DNA of 64,000 nucleotides, taken from the NCBI GenBank assembly GCA_902826485.1, contig CADEEZ010000005.1:30061-94060 (forward strand). Direction: 5' to 3'. This DNA comes from an uncultured Gammaproteobacteria bacterium (GTDB lineage Bacteria; Pseudomonadota; Gammaproteobacteria; Berkiellales; Berkiellaceae). The notes beneath the pieces were generated by a model. The model was not told where the DNA came from. It did not search any database and saw only the letters and a program-made list of their open reading frames with translations. The position numbers and the translations under genes were made by a program. Shown here one piece after another: positions 1-7,659 of this stretch (the first letter of the stretch is position 1; each line of letters begins with the position of its first letter).

Positions 1-2
1 CA

Positions 3-59
3 GTTCTAGCAGCATTAACAGAGCAACTTAAATCCTTTAATTTAAATCATGCGGGTTAA
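3..59 (+). CDS. C-terminal end of an upstream gene (partial)
   Basis: An open frame enters from the left edge and stops at a TAA at 57-59, giving 18 residues that end in NLNHAG. Too little is present to name a family. It is listed because the frame is open to the window edge and the next gene starts about 100 bp downstream on the same strand. It could equally be chance open sequence. Confidence 0.3.
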   Translation, partial: VLAALTEQLKSFNLNHAG

Positions 60-161
60 CTTTTCAATTTTATCCCGTCGGTGTAGGTGCGCCTATTTTT
101 TTTAGAAATAGGCCGAAACAAGTATTTGGGAGACAATAGTAAGATAATAAATAGAATTTCC

Positions 162-1418
162 ATGAAATATTACGGCTTATTTATTTTAAAATACCATCGA
201 TATTTATTGTTTGGGTTAACACTCACCTTTTGCTCCTGCGTGGGACAAATGTTTTTTATCGGTTTATTTGGCGGTGATTTTAGAGGCCATTTTGCTTTGT
301 CCTATGGAGAATTAGGCTGGATATATTCAATGACCACACTTCTGAGTGGATTTTTTTTACTTTGGCTTGGGCCAAAAATTGATATTTATCAAGTGAGTCA
401 TTTTACCCTAACCGTTGTTGTTATTTTAATCTCAGCGATGTTTTTAATTAGCCAAGTAGAAACGCTTATTACTTTTTTTATTATTTTATTTTGTATTCGA
501 TTTTGTTCCCAAGCTATGCTAGGGCATATAGCCATGACCACGATGGCAAAGGTGTTTCCAGGGCATAGAGGTAAAGCGATTGGGATCATTTCTATTGGTT
601 TTAGTTTAGGGGAAGCGATTTTACCCTTATTGATGGTAAGTTTATTGCTCTATTTTAATTGGCAGCAAGTTTGGCAAATTTTGGCTTGTACATTAAGCAT
701 GATTATTTTACCCCTTTTATTTTGGGTCATGAAAAATTTACCCTTTGAATCAAAAACTGAAAAAATGATTTTATTTCCAGACTATATTGCTAAGTCAGAT
801 GTCATTGAATTAAGGTATTATGATTTGCCTTGGACACGTTCCCAGGTGTTAAAAGATACTAAATTTTATTTATTGTTACCGGCGTTATTGTCACCCACTT
901 TAATTTTAACAGGCGTTTTTTTTTCGCATATTCCCATGGTAGTAGAAAATAATTGGGATATAAGTTTAGTGGCTTGTTGTTTTGCCATTTTTGCGTTATC
1001 AAACTTATTTGGCTGTTTATATTTTGGTAAAAAAATTGATGATAAAGGCTGTTTTGTCATGATGCCTTATGTCTTGCCTTTGTTAGGATTAGGCATTTTT
1101 TCTTTAGGATTTGTTGCCCATCCTCCGTTGTCCGTTGCTTTTTATATGTTTTGTGCAGGCATGGCAGTAGGGGGAAATCGGGTGATTTTAAACACCATTT
1201 GGGCCGAATTATATGGCGTAAAGCACTTAGGTGAAATTAGGGGAATCGTGGTATTTATTTGCATTATTACGGCAGGCATTTCACCTGGTTTGTTTGGTTA
1301 TTTGCTCGATAATGGCTTTACGATGCAAATGATTTTAACCTCTAGTTGTGTCTATATTACGCTCAGTATGCTAGCCTTAAAATGGGTCAACATAGCAACC
1401 AGGGAGAGTAGCCCATGA
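162..1418 (+). CDS. MFS transporter
   Basis: A 418-residue hydrophobic protein with about twelve predicted membrane segments, the normal size for a major facilitator carrier in the inner membrane. A conserved-looking glycine-rich segment with a GHRGKAIG loop sits in the first half and KKIDDKG marks the start of the second half. I chose the ATG at 162 rather than the in-frame GTG at 87, because the 25 extra residues are polar and the first membrane segment starts right after 162; neither start has a good Shine-Dalgarno sequence. The stop overlaps the next gene's start (ATGA), so the two are probably co-translated. The substrate cannot be read from the sequence. Confidence 0.85.
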   Translation: MKYYGLFILKYHRYLLFGLTLTFCSCVGQMFFIGLFGGDFRGHFALSYGELGWIYSMTTLLSGFFLLWLGPKIDIYQVSHFTLTVVVILISAMFLISQVETLITFFIILFCIRFCSQAMLGHIAMTTMAKVFPGHRGKAIGIISIGFSLGEAILPLLMVSLLLYFNWQQVWQILACTLSMIILPLLFWVMKNLPFESKTEKMILFPDYIAKSDVIELRYYDLPWTRSQVLKDTKFYLLLPALLSPTLILTGVFFSHIPMVVENNWDISLVACCFAIFALSNLFGCLYFGKKIDDKGCFVMMPYVLPLLGLGIFSLGFVAHPPLSVAFYMFCAGMAVGGNRVILNTIWAELYGVKHLGEIRGIVVFICIITAGISPGLFGYLLDNGFTMQMILTSSCVYITLSMLALKWVNIATRESSP

Positions 1419-1834
1419 TCACACCTTTATATGCCAGCTTATTGGGCATTTTTTTTGTGTTCTTAAGTTATCGCGTGGCCAGTCTGCGTAAACAACTTCA
1501 AGTGGGGTTGGGGGATGGGGGAGAGAAAAAATTAGCCAAGGCAATTCGGGTGCATGGCAATTTTAGTGAGTACGCGCTTTTTATTTTAGTATTACTGTAC
1601 TTTGCAGAAATGCAATCGAGTATTTTGTTTGGTGAGCATTATCTTATGGTGATTCACTTGTTTGGCATAATCTTATTATTTGCCAGAGGGTATCATGCCT
1701 ATGGTATCACGCAGCACAGTGGGCTTTCTAGTGGCAGAATCGTGGGTATTTTGCTAACCTGGGGCTTAATTATCTGCTTGAGCTTAATTAATCTTGTTTC
1801 ATTTATAAAAATGCATATTACTACGGCGATTTAA
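1415..1834 (+). CDS. MAPEG family membrane protein
   Basis: A 139-residue protein with four likely membrane helices and the MAPEG pattern: an early R-x-Q-x-G-like segment (SLRKQLQVGLGDGG), then AIRVHGNFSEYA and a late ARGYHAYG segment. This family covers membrane-associated eicosanoid/glutathione metabolism enzymes and bacterial relatives of unknown substrate (YecN-like). RVHGNFxEY is the glutathione-binding motif region in the family. It overlaps the MFS gene by four bases (ATGA) and is probably translated from the same message. It is followed by a 26-bp hairpin repeat that separates it from the convergent genes. Confidence 0.85.
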   Translation: MITPLYASLLGIFFVFLSYRVASLRKQLQVGLGDGGEKKLAKAIRVHGNFSEYALFILVLLYFAEMQSSILFGEHYLMVIHLFGIILLFARGYHAYGITQHSGLSSGRIVGILLTWGLIICLSLINLVSFIKMHITTAI

Positions 1835-1858
1835 AGGTGCAAATTGGCACTAAAAGCT

Positions 1859-1884
1859 GTCATGCCAGCCTACGCTGGCATGAC
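1859..1884. repeat. Perfect 11-bp inverted repeat with 4-nt loop
   Basis: GTCATGCCAGC, then CTAC, then GCTGGCATGAC. It lies between the convergent MAPEG gene and the truncated HAD-like gene, and it supplies the last codons and the stop of the latter. No T-run follows on either strand, so it looks like an interspersed palindromic repeat rather than an intrinsic terminator, although it may stop transcripts from both sides. Confidence 0.8.
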
Positions 1885-2094
1885 GAATCCTGCCGTTTCT
1901 TTTTCTTCTCGAGCAACATGTTGCCTATACCAATGATCGTTGCCCACTAATTGAGCGGATTTTAAAATCGTATTATCCACATCATAAGCGATAATGCGCC
2001 TACCCGAGGTAGACCAAGGTGTCTTTTGAATAAAGTCCAGCACCTCGGTCATTTTTTTTAATTCAACAAATCCAGTTGTTCCTGAGCTATCCAT
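1870..2094 (-). pseudogene. N-terminal fragment of a HAD-like (DUF2608-type) phosphatase
   Basis: Only 74 residues. It contains AYDVDNTIL (about residues 37-45), matching HAD motif I (DxDxT) in the setting seen in DUF2608 proteins, which are usually several times longer. Everything after motif I is missing. The last residues (VMPA, then stop) are encoded by the palindromic repeat at 1859-1884, so the gene appears cut by repeat insertion or by a deletion ending in the repeat. It starts 6 bp after the phosphofructokinase stop and would be co-transcribed with it. Without motifs II-IV it cannot be an active HAD phosphatase. The family assignment rests on one motif and the N-terminal context. Confidence 0.6.
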
Positions 2095-2100
2095 AAAATC

Positions 2101-3378
2101 CTATTTTTTTTGTTCAAAAGCCGGTAATTTTTTGTTGATTAATTGGTTTTTTAATACCACGTAATCAGGCATGCCGTTTACATACGGAGGATAAGCTTCA
2201 CCTTGAATCAAAGGCAATAAATAAGCTCGGCAGGCTTCTGTGATTCCAAAGCCTTCCTGATCGATAAAATCTTTAGGCAGTTTATTTTCTACATTGGCGA
2301 CTTTACTTAAAGCCACTTCGCCGATGGACCATTTATAAGGTGTGGTCGAATCGCGAACGATGGTAGGCATAATGGCTGTTTTGTTTTCGATGGCAAATTC
2401 TACGGCAGCTTTACCTAAAGCATAAGCCTGTTCTACGTCTACCGTAGAAGATAAATGCCTAGCCGCGCGTTGTAAATAATCTGCAACGGCCCAATGGTAT
2501 TTGAGTTTTAATTCAGATTGTACAAGGCCTGCTAAATAGGGCGCAACGCCGCCTAATTGTGCATGGCCAAAGGCATCTTTGGTGCCGGTTTCAGCTAAAA
2601 ACTTGCCGTCTAAATCTTTAACGCCTTCAGATGCCACCACAACGCAATAACCATGTTGTTTCACGGTCGCACTGACCTTGGCTAAAAATTTCGCTTGGTC
2701 AAAAGCAATTTCAGGAAATAAAATGATATGCGGCGCGTGCATATTTTTGTCTGTGTCTTGTGCCAGAGCGCCCGCTGCGGCTATCCAGCCCGCATGACGA
2801 CCCATTACTTCTAAAATAAATACTTTGGTTGAGGTTTGGGCCATAGAGGCAACATCGAGGCTGGCCTCACGCGTTGAAACTGCGATGTATTTAGCAACTG
2901 ATCCAAATCCAGGGCAATTGTCTGTAAAGGGCAAATCATTGTCCACTGTTTTAGGGACGCCAATGCAGCGAATATCTAAGCCCAGAGATTGACTGAATTC
3001 TGCGACTTTATTTGCGGTGTCTTGAGAATCGCCGCCGCCATTGTAGAAAAAAGTACCGATATCGTGTGCTTTGAACACGTCGATGAGCCTTTCGTATTCT
3101 GCGCGATTTTGTTCAATGCTTTTGAGTTTATAACGGCAGGAGCCAAACGCCCCACCGGGGGTGTGATATAAGGCTCTAATGGCTTCTGGTGTTTCTAGGC
3201 TAGTATCAATTAATTCTTCATGTAGGGCACCTAAAATGCCATTTTTACCCACATAAATTTTGCCAAATTGTTCTGGGTGTTTTCTGGCTGTTTCAATGAC
3301 ACCACAAGCAGAGGCATTAATAACGGCAGTAACGCCACCAGATTGTGCATAAAATATATTTTTACCGTGTTTGTTCAT
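2101..3378 (-). CDS. pfp: Pyrophosphate-dependent 6-phosphofructokinase
   Basis: A 425-residue PFK-family enzyme converting fructose-6-phosphate and PPi to fructose-1,6-bisphosphate and phosphate, a reversible glycolytic step in the cytosol. Near the N-terminus SGGVTAVINA is the phosphate-binding loop. GGGDS (114-118) places Asp117 where ATP enzymes have Gly, and PKTVDND (142-148) places Lys143 where ATP enzymes have Gly; this Asp/Lys pair is the known signature of PPi use. GRHAGWIA is the substrate-binding segment. The length fits the longer PPi-PFK clade common in Legionella and Coxiella relatives. The gene diverges from the mpl operon, and the truncated HAD-like fragment follows it by 6 bp. 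Confidence 0.93.
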   Translation of the reverse strand: MNKHGKNIFYAQSGGVTAVINASACGVIETARKHPEQFGKIYVGKNGILGALHEELIDTSLETPEAIRALYHTPGGAFGSCRYKLKSIEQNRAEYERLIDVFKAHDIGTFFYNGGGDSQDTANKVAEFSQSLGLDIRCIGVPKTVDNDLPFTDNCPGFGSVAKYIAVSTREASLDVASMAQTSTKVFILEVMGRHAGWIAAAGALAQDTDKNMHAPHIILFPEIAFDQAKFLAKVSATVKQHGYCVVVASEGVKDLDGKFLAETGTKDAFGHAQLGGVAPYLAGLVQSELKLKYHWAVADYLQRAARHLSSTVDVEQAYALGKAAVEFAIENKTAIMPTIVRDSTTPYKWSIGEVALSKVANVENKLPKDFIDQEGFGITEACRAYLLPLIQGEAYPPYVNGMPDYVVLKNQLINKKLPAFEQKK

Positions 3379-3441
3379 GAGGAGGCCTATATTACAAATA
3401 ATAAATAAGTTAGGTGTTGAGCTAATAAAATTAAATCTTGC

Positions 3442-3447
3442 TATAGT
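3442..3447 (+). promoter_or_regulatory. Candidate -10 element for the membrane protein-mpl operon
   Basis: TATAGT lies in the divergent spacer. The nearest -35-like hexamer, TTGAGC at 3417-3422, is 19 bp away, longer than ideal. If used, transcription would start near 3454, upstream of the proposed TTG start at 3516. Confidence 0.35.
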
Positions 3448-3515
3448 TTAAACGATGTGTGACCTTAAGCAAAACTAAAATAGGTCTTATTTTGACTGTG
3501 AAAAAGGGGCATAAG

Positions 3516-4094
3516 TTGGATTTTATCAAGAAAGTATGGCAATTGACTACTTTAAAAATTAGCCCTGAAGTTTTACCCTATGAGCGCGTTTACTTGCTGG
3601 CTGGCTTAGCCTTAAATTTTTTCCTCTCTTATTTGATAGCCATTTTTTTGCCTCCATCAGAAATAAAACTGGTGTTGACGCCTGTGGTGGCGATTTTAAT
3701 GAAGGCAACTAATCTTTTTTGTCTCGCCTTGTTTTTATATCTTATTCTTAAGTTTACTAAAAAAAGCGATCGATTTTTTAAATTATATACAGCCATTGTG
3801 GTGGGCACGTTGCTCATAGAAGCCATTAATTTTTGTATATCGTTACTGCCTAGTTTATTGAAACAGGGCTTTGGCATAGAGTTAAGTACACACCTTGGTT
3901 TAGCATTGATGTTTACTGTGATGGTCTATATCACCATTGTCTGGATGATTGTATTTATGGGCCATATTTTTAGATACGGATTAGACGTCTCTCGACTTAA
4001 AGGGATCTGGATAGGCATAGCTTATATGTTGATATCCGTGTTATTTAGTGCAATGATTTTTGGCAACCCATTTGAGGAGATCATAAAACCATGA
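3516..4094 (+). CDS. YIP1-like multi-pass membrane protein
   Basis: About 192 residues with five probable membrane helices after a short N-terminus reading VWQLTTLKISPEVLPYERV, which resembles small YIP1-family bacterial membrane proteins of unknown role. I prefer the TTG at 3516 because AAGGGGC sits about 6 nt upstream and it places the conserved segment at the N-terminus; GTG codons at 3459 and 3498 are alternatives. The stop overlaps mpl (ATGA), so the two genes are translationally coupled, hinting at a cell-envelope context but proving nothing about function. Confidence 0.75.
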   Translation: MDFIKKVWQLTTLKISPEVLPYERVYLLAGLALNFFLSYLIAIFLPPSEIKLVLTPVVAILMKATNLFCLALFLYLILKFTKKSDRFFKLYTAIVVGTLLIEAINFCISLLPSLLKQGFGIELSTHLGLALMFTVMVYITIVWMIVFMGHIFRYGLDVSRLKGIWIGIAYMLISVLFSAMIFGNPFEEIIKP

Positions 4095-5494
4095 CCAAAG
4101 GAAAGGTACACATTTTAGGCATTGGCGGCACCTTTATGGGCGGCGTAGCGCTGTTAGCAAGAGAATTGGGTTGGCAAGTGACGGGTTCCGATCAACATAT
4201 TTATCCCCCTATGAGTACGCAGCTAGAAAAGCAGGGCATTACCCTATATGAAGGCTATGATCCCGATGTTATTCGCGAGCTAAAACCAGATAGCATTATT
4301 ATTGGCAACGCCATGTCTAGAGGCAATGCCTCCGTCGAATACATTCTGAATAACCAGTTGCCCTATGTGTCTGGCCCTCAATGGTTATTAGAACAGGTAT
4401 TACAAAAACGATGTGTGTTGGCCGTTTCCGGCACCCATGGTAAAACCACCACATCGAGCATGCTAGCTTGGGTCTTAGAATACGCAGGGTATAAGCCAGG
4501 GTATTTAATTGGTGGCGTGCCCGAAAATTTTGGGGTATCGGCTCGGTTAGGCGAAAGCGACTTTTTTGTGGTCGAAGCCGATGAATATGACAGTGCCTTT
4601 TTTGACAAACGATCTAAATTTGTCCATTATCACCCCAAAACATTAATCATTAATAATATTGAATTCGATCATGCCGATATTTTTGAAAATATAGACGCCA
4701 TTTTAAAACAATTTCATCATTTAGTCAGAACGGTCCCCAGTGAGGGCAAGATTGTTTGTCCGAGTGAGGATGATCTGGTTAAACAGCTTATCCAAAAAGG
4801 CCTATGGAGCAACCAAGCGACTTTTGGCGAGAAAAATTCACAAGCAGAATGGCAAGTGAATATGCTTGTTCCCGATGGCTCAAGTTTTGAAATATTTTAT
4901 CAAGGCAAATCAGTAGGACAAACACAGTGGGATTTGTTGGGCAAACATAATGTGTTAAACGCGGTTGCTTGTCTTGCAGCAGCACACGATGTAGGCGTAC
5001 CACCCAAGGTAGCGCTTGAAGCACTCAGCTTATTTAAGTCTGTAAAGCGCAGATTAGAATTAAAAGCCGACATTAACCAGATTAAAATCTATGATGATTT
5101 TGCGCATCATCCTACCGCTATTAAATTAACTCTCGATGGGTTAAAAGCAAAAGTGGGTAAACAAAAAATTCATGTTTGCATGGATTTACGGTCTAACACC
5201 ATGAAAATGGGCGTACATCAAGAAACGCTTGCAACGAGTTTTGCGGGTGCCGATACCGTGAATATCTATAAAACACCCGACATAAAATGGGATGTAGAAG
5301 CATTAGCCCAAAAAATTAAGCAAAATTCCGGTGTTATCGCAAACGTATATACAAATACGGCTTCTCTTATTCAAGATTTAAACAAATTGGCCAAACCCAA
5401 TGAGCATATTTTAATCATGAGTAATGGGGGATTTGAGGGCATTCATGATAAATTAATCGCCAGCTTGCAAGATATTAAGGCACCTGTTTCTTAA
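4091..5494 (+). CDS. mpl: UDP-N-acetylmuramate:L-alanyl-gamma-D-glutamyl-meso-diaminopimelate ligase
   Basis: A 467-residue Mur-ligase family protein that reattaches recycled murein tripeptide to UDP-MurNAc in the cytosol, using ATP. It begins with the Rossmann-like segment HILGIGGTFMGG, in which Mpl resembles MurC. The ATP-binding loop SGTHGKTTT lies near residue 115, VEADEYDSAFFDKR follows, and DDFAHHPTAI is the C-terminal-domain motif seen in Mpl and MurC. FFDKRSKF is typical of Mpl rather than MurC. The length agrees with E. coli Mpl (457). It is coupled by a 4-bp overlap to the membrane protein upstream. Confidence 0.95.
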   Translation: MTKGKVHILGIGGTFMGGVALLARELGWQVTGSDQHIYPPMSTQLEKQGITLYEGYDPDVIRELKPDSIIIGNAMSRGNASVEYILNNQLPYVSGPQWLLEQVLQKRCVLAVSGTHGKTTTSSMLAWVLEYAGYKPGYLIGGVPENFGVSARLGESDFFVVEADEYDSAFFDKRSKFVHYHPKTLIINNIEFDHADIFENIDAILKQFHHLVRTVPSEGKIVCPSEDDLVKQLIQKGLWSNQATFGEKNSQAEWQVNMLVPDGSSFEIFYQGKSVGQTQWDLLGKHNVLNAVACLAAAHDVGVPPKVALEALSLFKSVKRRLELKADINQIKIYDDFAHHPTAIKLTLDGLKAKVGKQKIHVCMDLRSNTMKMGVHQETLATSFAGADTVNIYKTPDIKWDVEALAQKIKQNSGVIANVYTNTASLIQDLNKLAKPNEHILIMSNGGFEGIHDKLIASLQDIKAPVS

Positions 5495-5531
5495 ATTTAT
5501 CTGTTAAGTATGACCGTTTATCACATTATTG

Positions 5532-5560
5532 TTTAGTTATGTTAGGTTAATTAGTATAAT
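5532..5560 (+). promoter_or_regulatory. Candidate promoter of ankyrin gene 1
   Basis: TTTAGT (5532-5537), 17-bp spacer, TATAAT (5555-5560), with the start codon 39 bp downstream. The same arrangement, TTTAGT-17-TATAAT, and the same TTAGTATAAT core occur upstream of ankyrin gene 2. The -10 is perfect and the -35 poor, which may mean an activator is needed. Confidence 0.5.
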
Positions 5561-5598
5561 TACGAAAACGTGTATTATAAATGATATAGGCGGTCTAT

Positions 5599-6444
5599 AT
5601 GGATTCAACTCTATTCCTCAATCCCGAACTTAATAAACAAGAAGCACGTAACACGCAACTGATTGATGCTGCGTCTGCAGGTAATACGTTTGAAGTTGAA
5701 TGGTGTTTGGGTGCAGGTGCCCAAATTAATGCCATAGCCCGTTCGATGACGGCTTTAATGGCTGCAGCTGAACACGGCCATGCACAAACCGTGCGCTTTC
5801 TGATTGCTAGTGGTGCTCCTCTAGATACACGTTCTCCGCTTAAAAATACCGCCTTAATTTATGCGGCTATCGATAATCGTACAGAGGTAGTTGATATATT
5901 AATTAAAGCGGGTGCAGATATTTATTGTCAAAATTATTATGGCAATACGGCTTTATTTTTAGCCATTGTCTGCAAGAAGGAACATGCGGATATCAATAGC
6001 GCTTTTCGTTTGTTAAGTGCTATGACGATTCCAGACATCGTAGCGATTCAAGATAATCCACGATGCAAAGAAATAGTAGATCAATTTAAGGCAATTGTCC
6101 TAAAAAATCAAAAAGTTTTATTAGAGATTTTTCGCGAATTCATCCCTGCTGTTCCCCAGCAAGCTTGCTTTTTAGATTTGCCCATCGAATTAATGATCCG
6201 AATTTTTTCTGAAGCAGAATTATTTGAACAATGGTACAGTTATTGTATGCCAACTGATATTGTCTATCTTTCAGAAAATCGCGCACCCATGACATTCTTA
6301 CCGTTAGCCAATGTCACTGAAACTAAAAAAAGAAAAGTAGATAACGATTTAGAAGAAGAACTTAAGAGTGCTGTAGAAGAGATGATTGAGGGAGATGATC
6401 AGGAAGTACAACCCAGAAAAGTCAAAAAAACCAAAATCGTCTAG
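5599..6444 (+). CDS. Ankyrin-repeat protein with F-box-like helix and basic NLS-like cluster
   Basis: 281 residues. Residues about 15-135 hold three to four ankyrin repeats (TALMAAAEHGHAQTVRFLI, TALIYAAIDNRTEVVDILI, TALFLAIVCKK). A C-terminal module follows, shared with the next two genes: LLSAM near 138, a VLKNQK helix near 167, then LDLPIELMIRIFS (192-204), which fits the LPxE...I(L/F) start of an F-box, and a WY..C.PTDI segment. KKRKV (243-247) is nearly the SV40 nuclear localisation core, and RKVKKTK lies near the end. An AGGCGG ribosome site precedes the ATG. This looks like an effector acting in a host cell, possibly in ubiquitin ligation by F-box/Skp1 contact as for Legionella AnkB; export is not shown. 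Confidence 0.85.
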   Translation: MDSTLFLNPELNKQEARNTQLIDAASAGNTFEVEWCLGAGAQINAIARSMTALMAAAEHGHAQTVRFLIASGAPLDTRSPLKNTALIYAAIDNRTEVVDILIKAGADIYCQNYYGNTALFLAIVCKKEHADINSAFRLLSAMTIPDIVAIQDNPRCKEIVDQFKAIVLKNQKVLLEIFREFIPAVPQQACFLDLPIELMIRIFSEAELFEQWYSYCMPTDIVYLSENRAPMTFLPLANVTETKKRKVDNDLEEELKSAVEEMIEGDDQEVQPRKVKKTKIV

Positions 6445-6455
6445 TCAGTTACTCT

Positions 6456-6484
6456 TTTAGTTTCGGTTATTATTTTAGTATAAT
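6456..6484 (+). promoter_or_regulatory. Candidate promoter of ankyrin gene 2
   Basis: TTTAGT (6456-6461), 17-bp spacer, TATAAT (6479-6484), matching the element before ankyrin gene 1. It implies separate transcription of the tandem copies, perhaps because the promoter was duplicated together with the gene. Confidence 0.5.
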
Positions 6485-6516
6485 AAAAATAAGTTAATAA
6501 CAAGCTGGAGAAACAG

Positions 6517-7530
6517 GTGGATTCACACTTAATCTCTATTCAAAACCAAAAGCTGATTAATGCAGCTGAAATTGGGGATATTGACGCAGCAAAATCCTCA
6601 GTTTTAGCGGGCGCACAAATCAATATACTTGATATCGTGGAAAGAACGCCTTTAATGCTTGCAACCGATTACGGTCATTTTTTACTGGTTAAAGTATTAT
6701 ATGAATGGGGCGCTGATTTAAATTATACAAATGAAGCAAATGGTTCTGCTTTAATGTTGGCGGCATTAAAAAATAATATCCCTATGGGACAATTATTATT
6801 AGATTTAGGAATTAATTTAAACACGCCCAATAGATATGGCAATACCCCTTTAATGGCAGTTGCCTATAATGGTAAAGTCTTATTTTTGAAAATGCTGATT
6901 GAAAGAAAGGCGAAAGTTAATCTTGTTAATGATTATGGTAATCCAGCACTTAATGAGGCAGTTGTCAAAGGGCATATTGAGGTTGTCCATGTTTTAATTC
7001 GATCTGGGGCGACATTAAACGTGGTTAATCTGAAGGGCGAAAGTACACTGATGTTGGCGGTGTTACATAAACGCGGCGAAATTTTCTTTACGATATTATC
7101 GGCAATGCCGACAGAAGCCTATTGCGGAGTTGCACCTCAATTCAACACCACGAAGTTATTTTTAGACTACCAAAAACAAGTTAAAAAGCATCAAAATAAA
7201 CTTTTTAATATATTTGGTACGTTGACTCGAGTTGATAAAAAGGCTATTTCATTTTTAGATTTGCATATGGATTTAATGGTGCTAATCTTAGAAAAATTTT
7301 TTCCTGAATGGTATTTTTATCGGTTACCACGGGATATTACCTTTGTTACAAATACTATTTTTCAAACCATTAAAAATAGGCCGCCCAAAAATGGTCAGCA
7401 AGAAGCCGATGTTTTATTAGAAGCACCCCCCCCCACACTGCTATTTTCACAGATGAAAATCTCTTCTCCTCTGCCGCATCAAAATAATAACCCGAAAGCT
7501 TCGCTTAAAAAAACGTGCACTATTTTTTAG
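6517..7530 (+). CDS. Ankyrin-repeat protein with C-terminal CaaX box
   Basis: 337 residues starting at GTG with CTGGAG about 9 nt upstream. About five ankyrin repeats occupy residues 10-185 (TPLMLATDYGHFLLVKVL, SALMLAALKNN, TPLMAVAYNGK, PALNEAVVKGHIEVVHVLI, STLMLAVLHKR). The C-terminal module of gene 1 follows (ILSAM, VKKHQNKL, FLDLHMDLMVLIL, WYFYRLPRDI), but the F-box-like proline is replaced (LDLHMD). The protein ends KKTCTIF: C334-T-I-F337 fits a CaaX prenylation box preceded by a basic stretch, a host-dependent membrane-anchoring signal used by several Legionella effectors. It is a paralogue of its neighbours. Prenylation and secretion are inferred, not shown. Confidence 0.85.
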   Translation: MDSHLISIQNQKLINAAEIGDIDAAKSSVLAGAQINILDIVERTPLMLATDYGHFLLVKVLYEWGADLNYTNEANGSALMLAALKNNIPMGQLLLDLGINLNTPNRYGNTPLMAVAYNGKVLFLKMLIERKAKVNLVNDYGNPALNEAVVKGHIEVVHVLIRSGATLNVVNLKGESTLMLAVLHKRGEIFFTILSAMPTEAYCGVAPQFNTTKLFLDYQKQVKKHQNKLFNIFGTLTRVDKKAISFLDLHMDLMVLILEKFFPEWYFYRLPRDITFVTNTIFQTIKNRPPKNGQQEADVLLEAPPPTLLFSQMKISSPLPHQNNNPKASLKKTCTIF

Positions 7531-7659
7531 TCGATTTTGACCAATCATCTGCTTTATCTAACCATTCATCATAAGTTCGTTTAATTGCTTTTAATTTTTT
7601 GATACTATGGCCCATAGAAAAAGTTTTATTAAATTTTAAATTAAAGTAGGAGAGTTGTT

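Noticed and set aside
7520-7615. Minus-strand 31-residue ORF (MGHSIKKLKAIKRTYDEW...) overlapping the end of ankyrin gene 2
   Set aside because: It reads like protein (Trp, Asp and Lys rich) and could be the remnant of a lost gene, but it is short, lacks a ribosome site and overlaps a real gene end.
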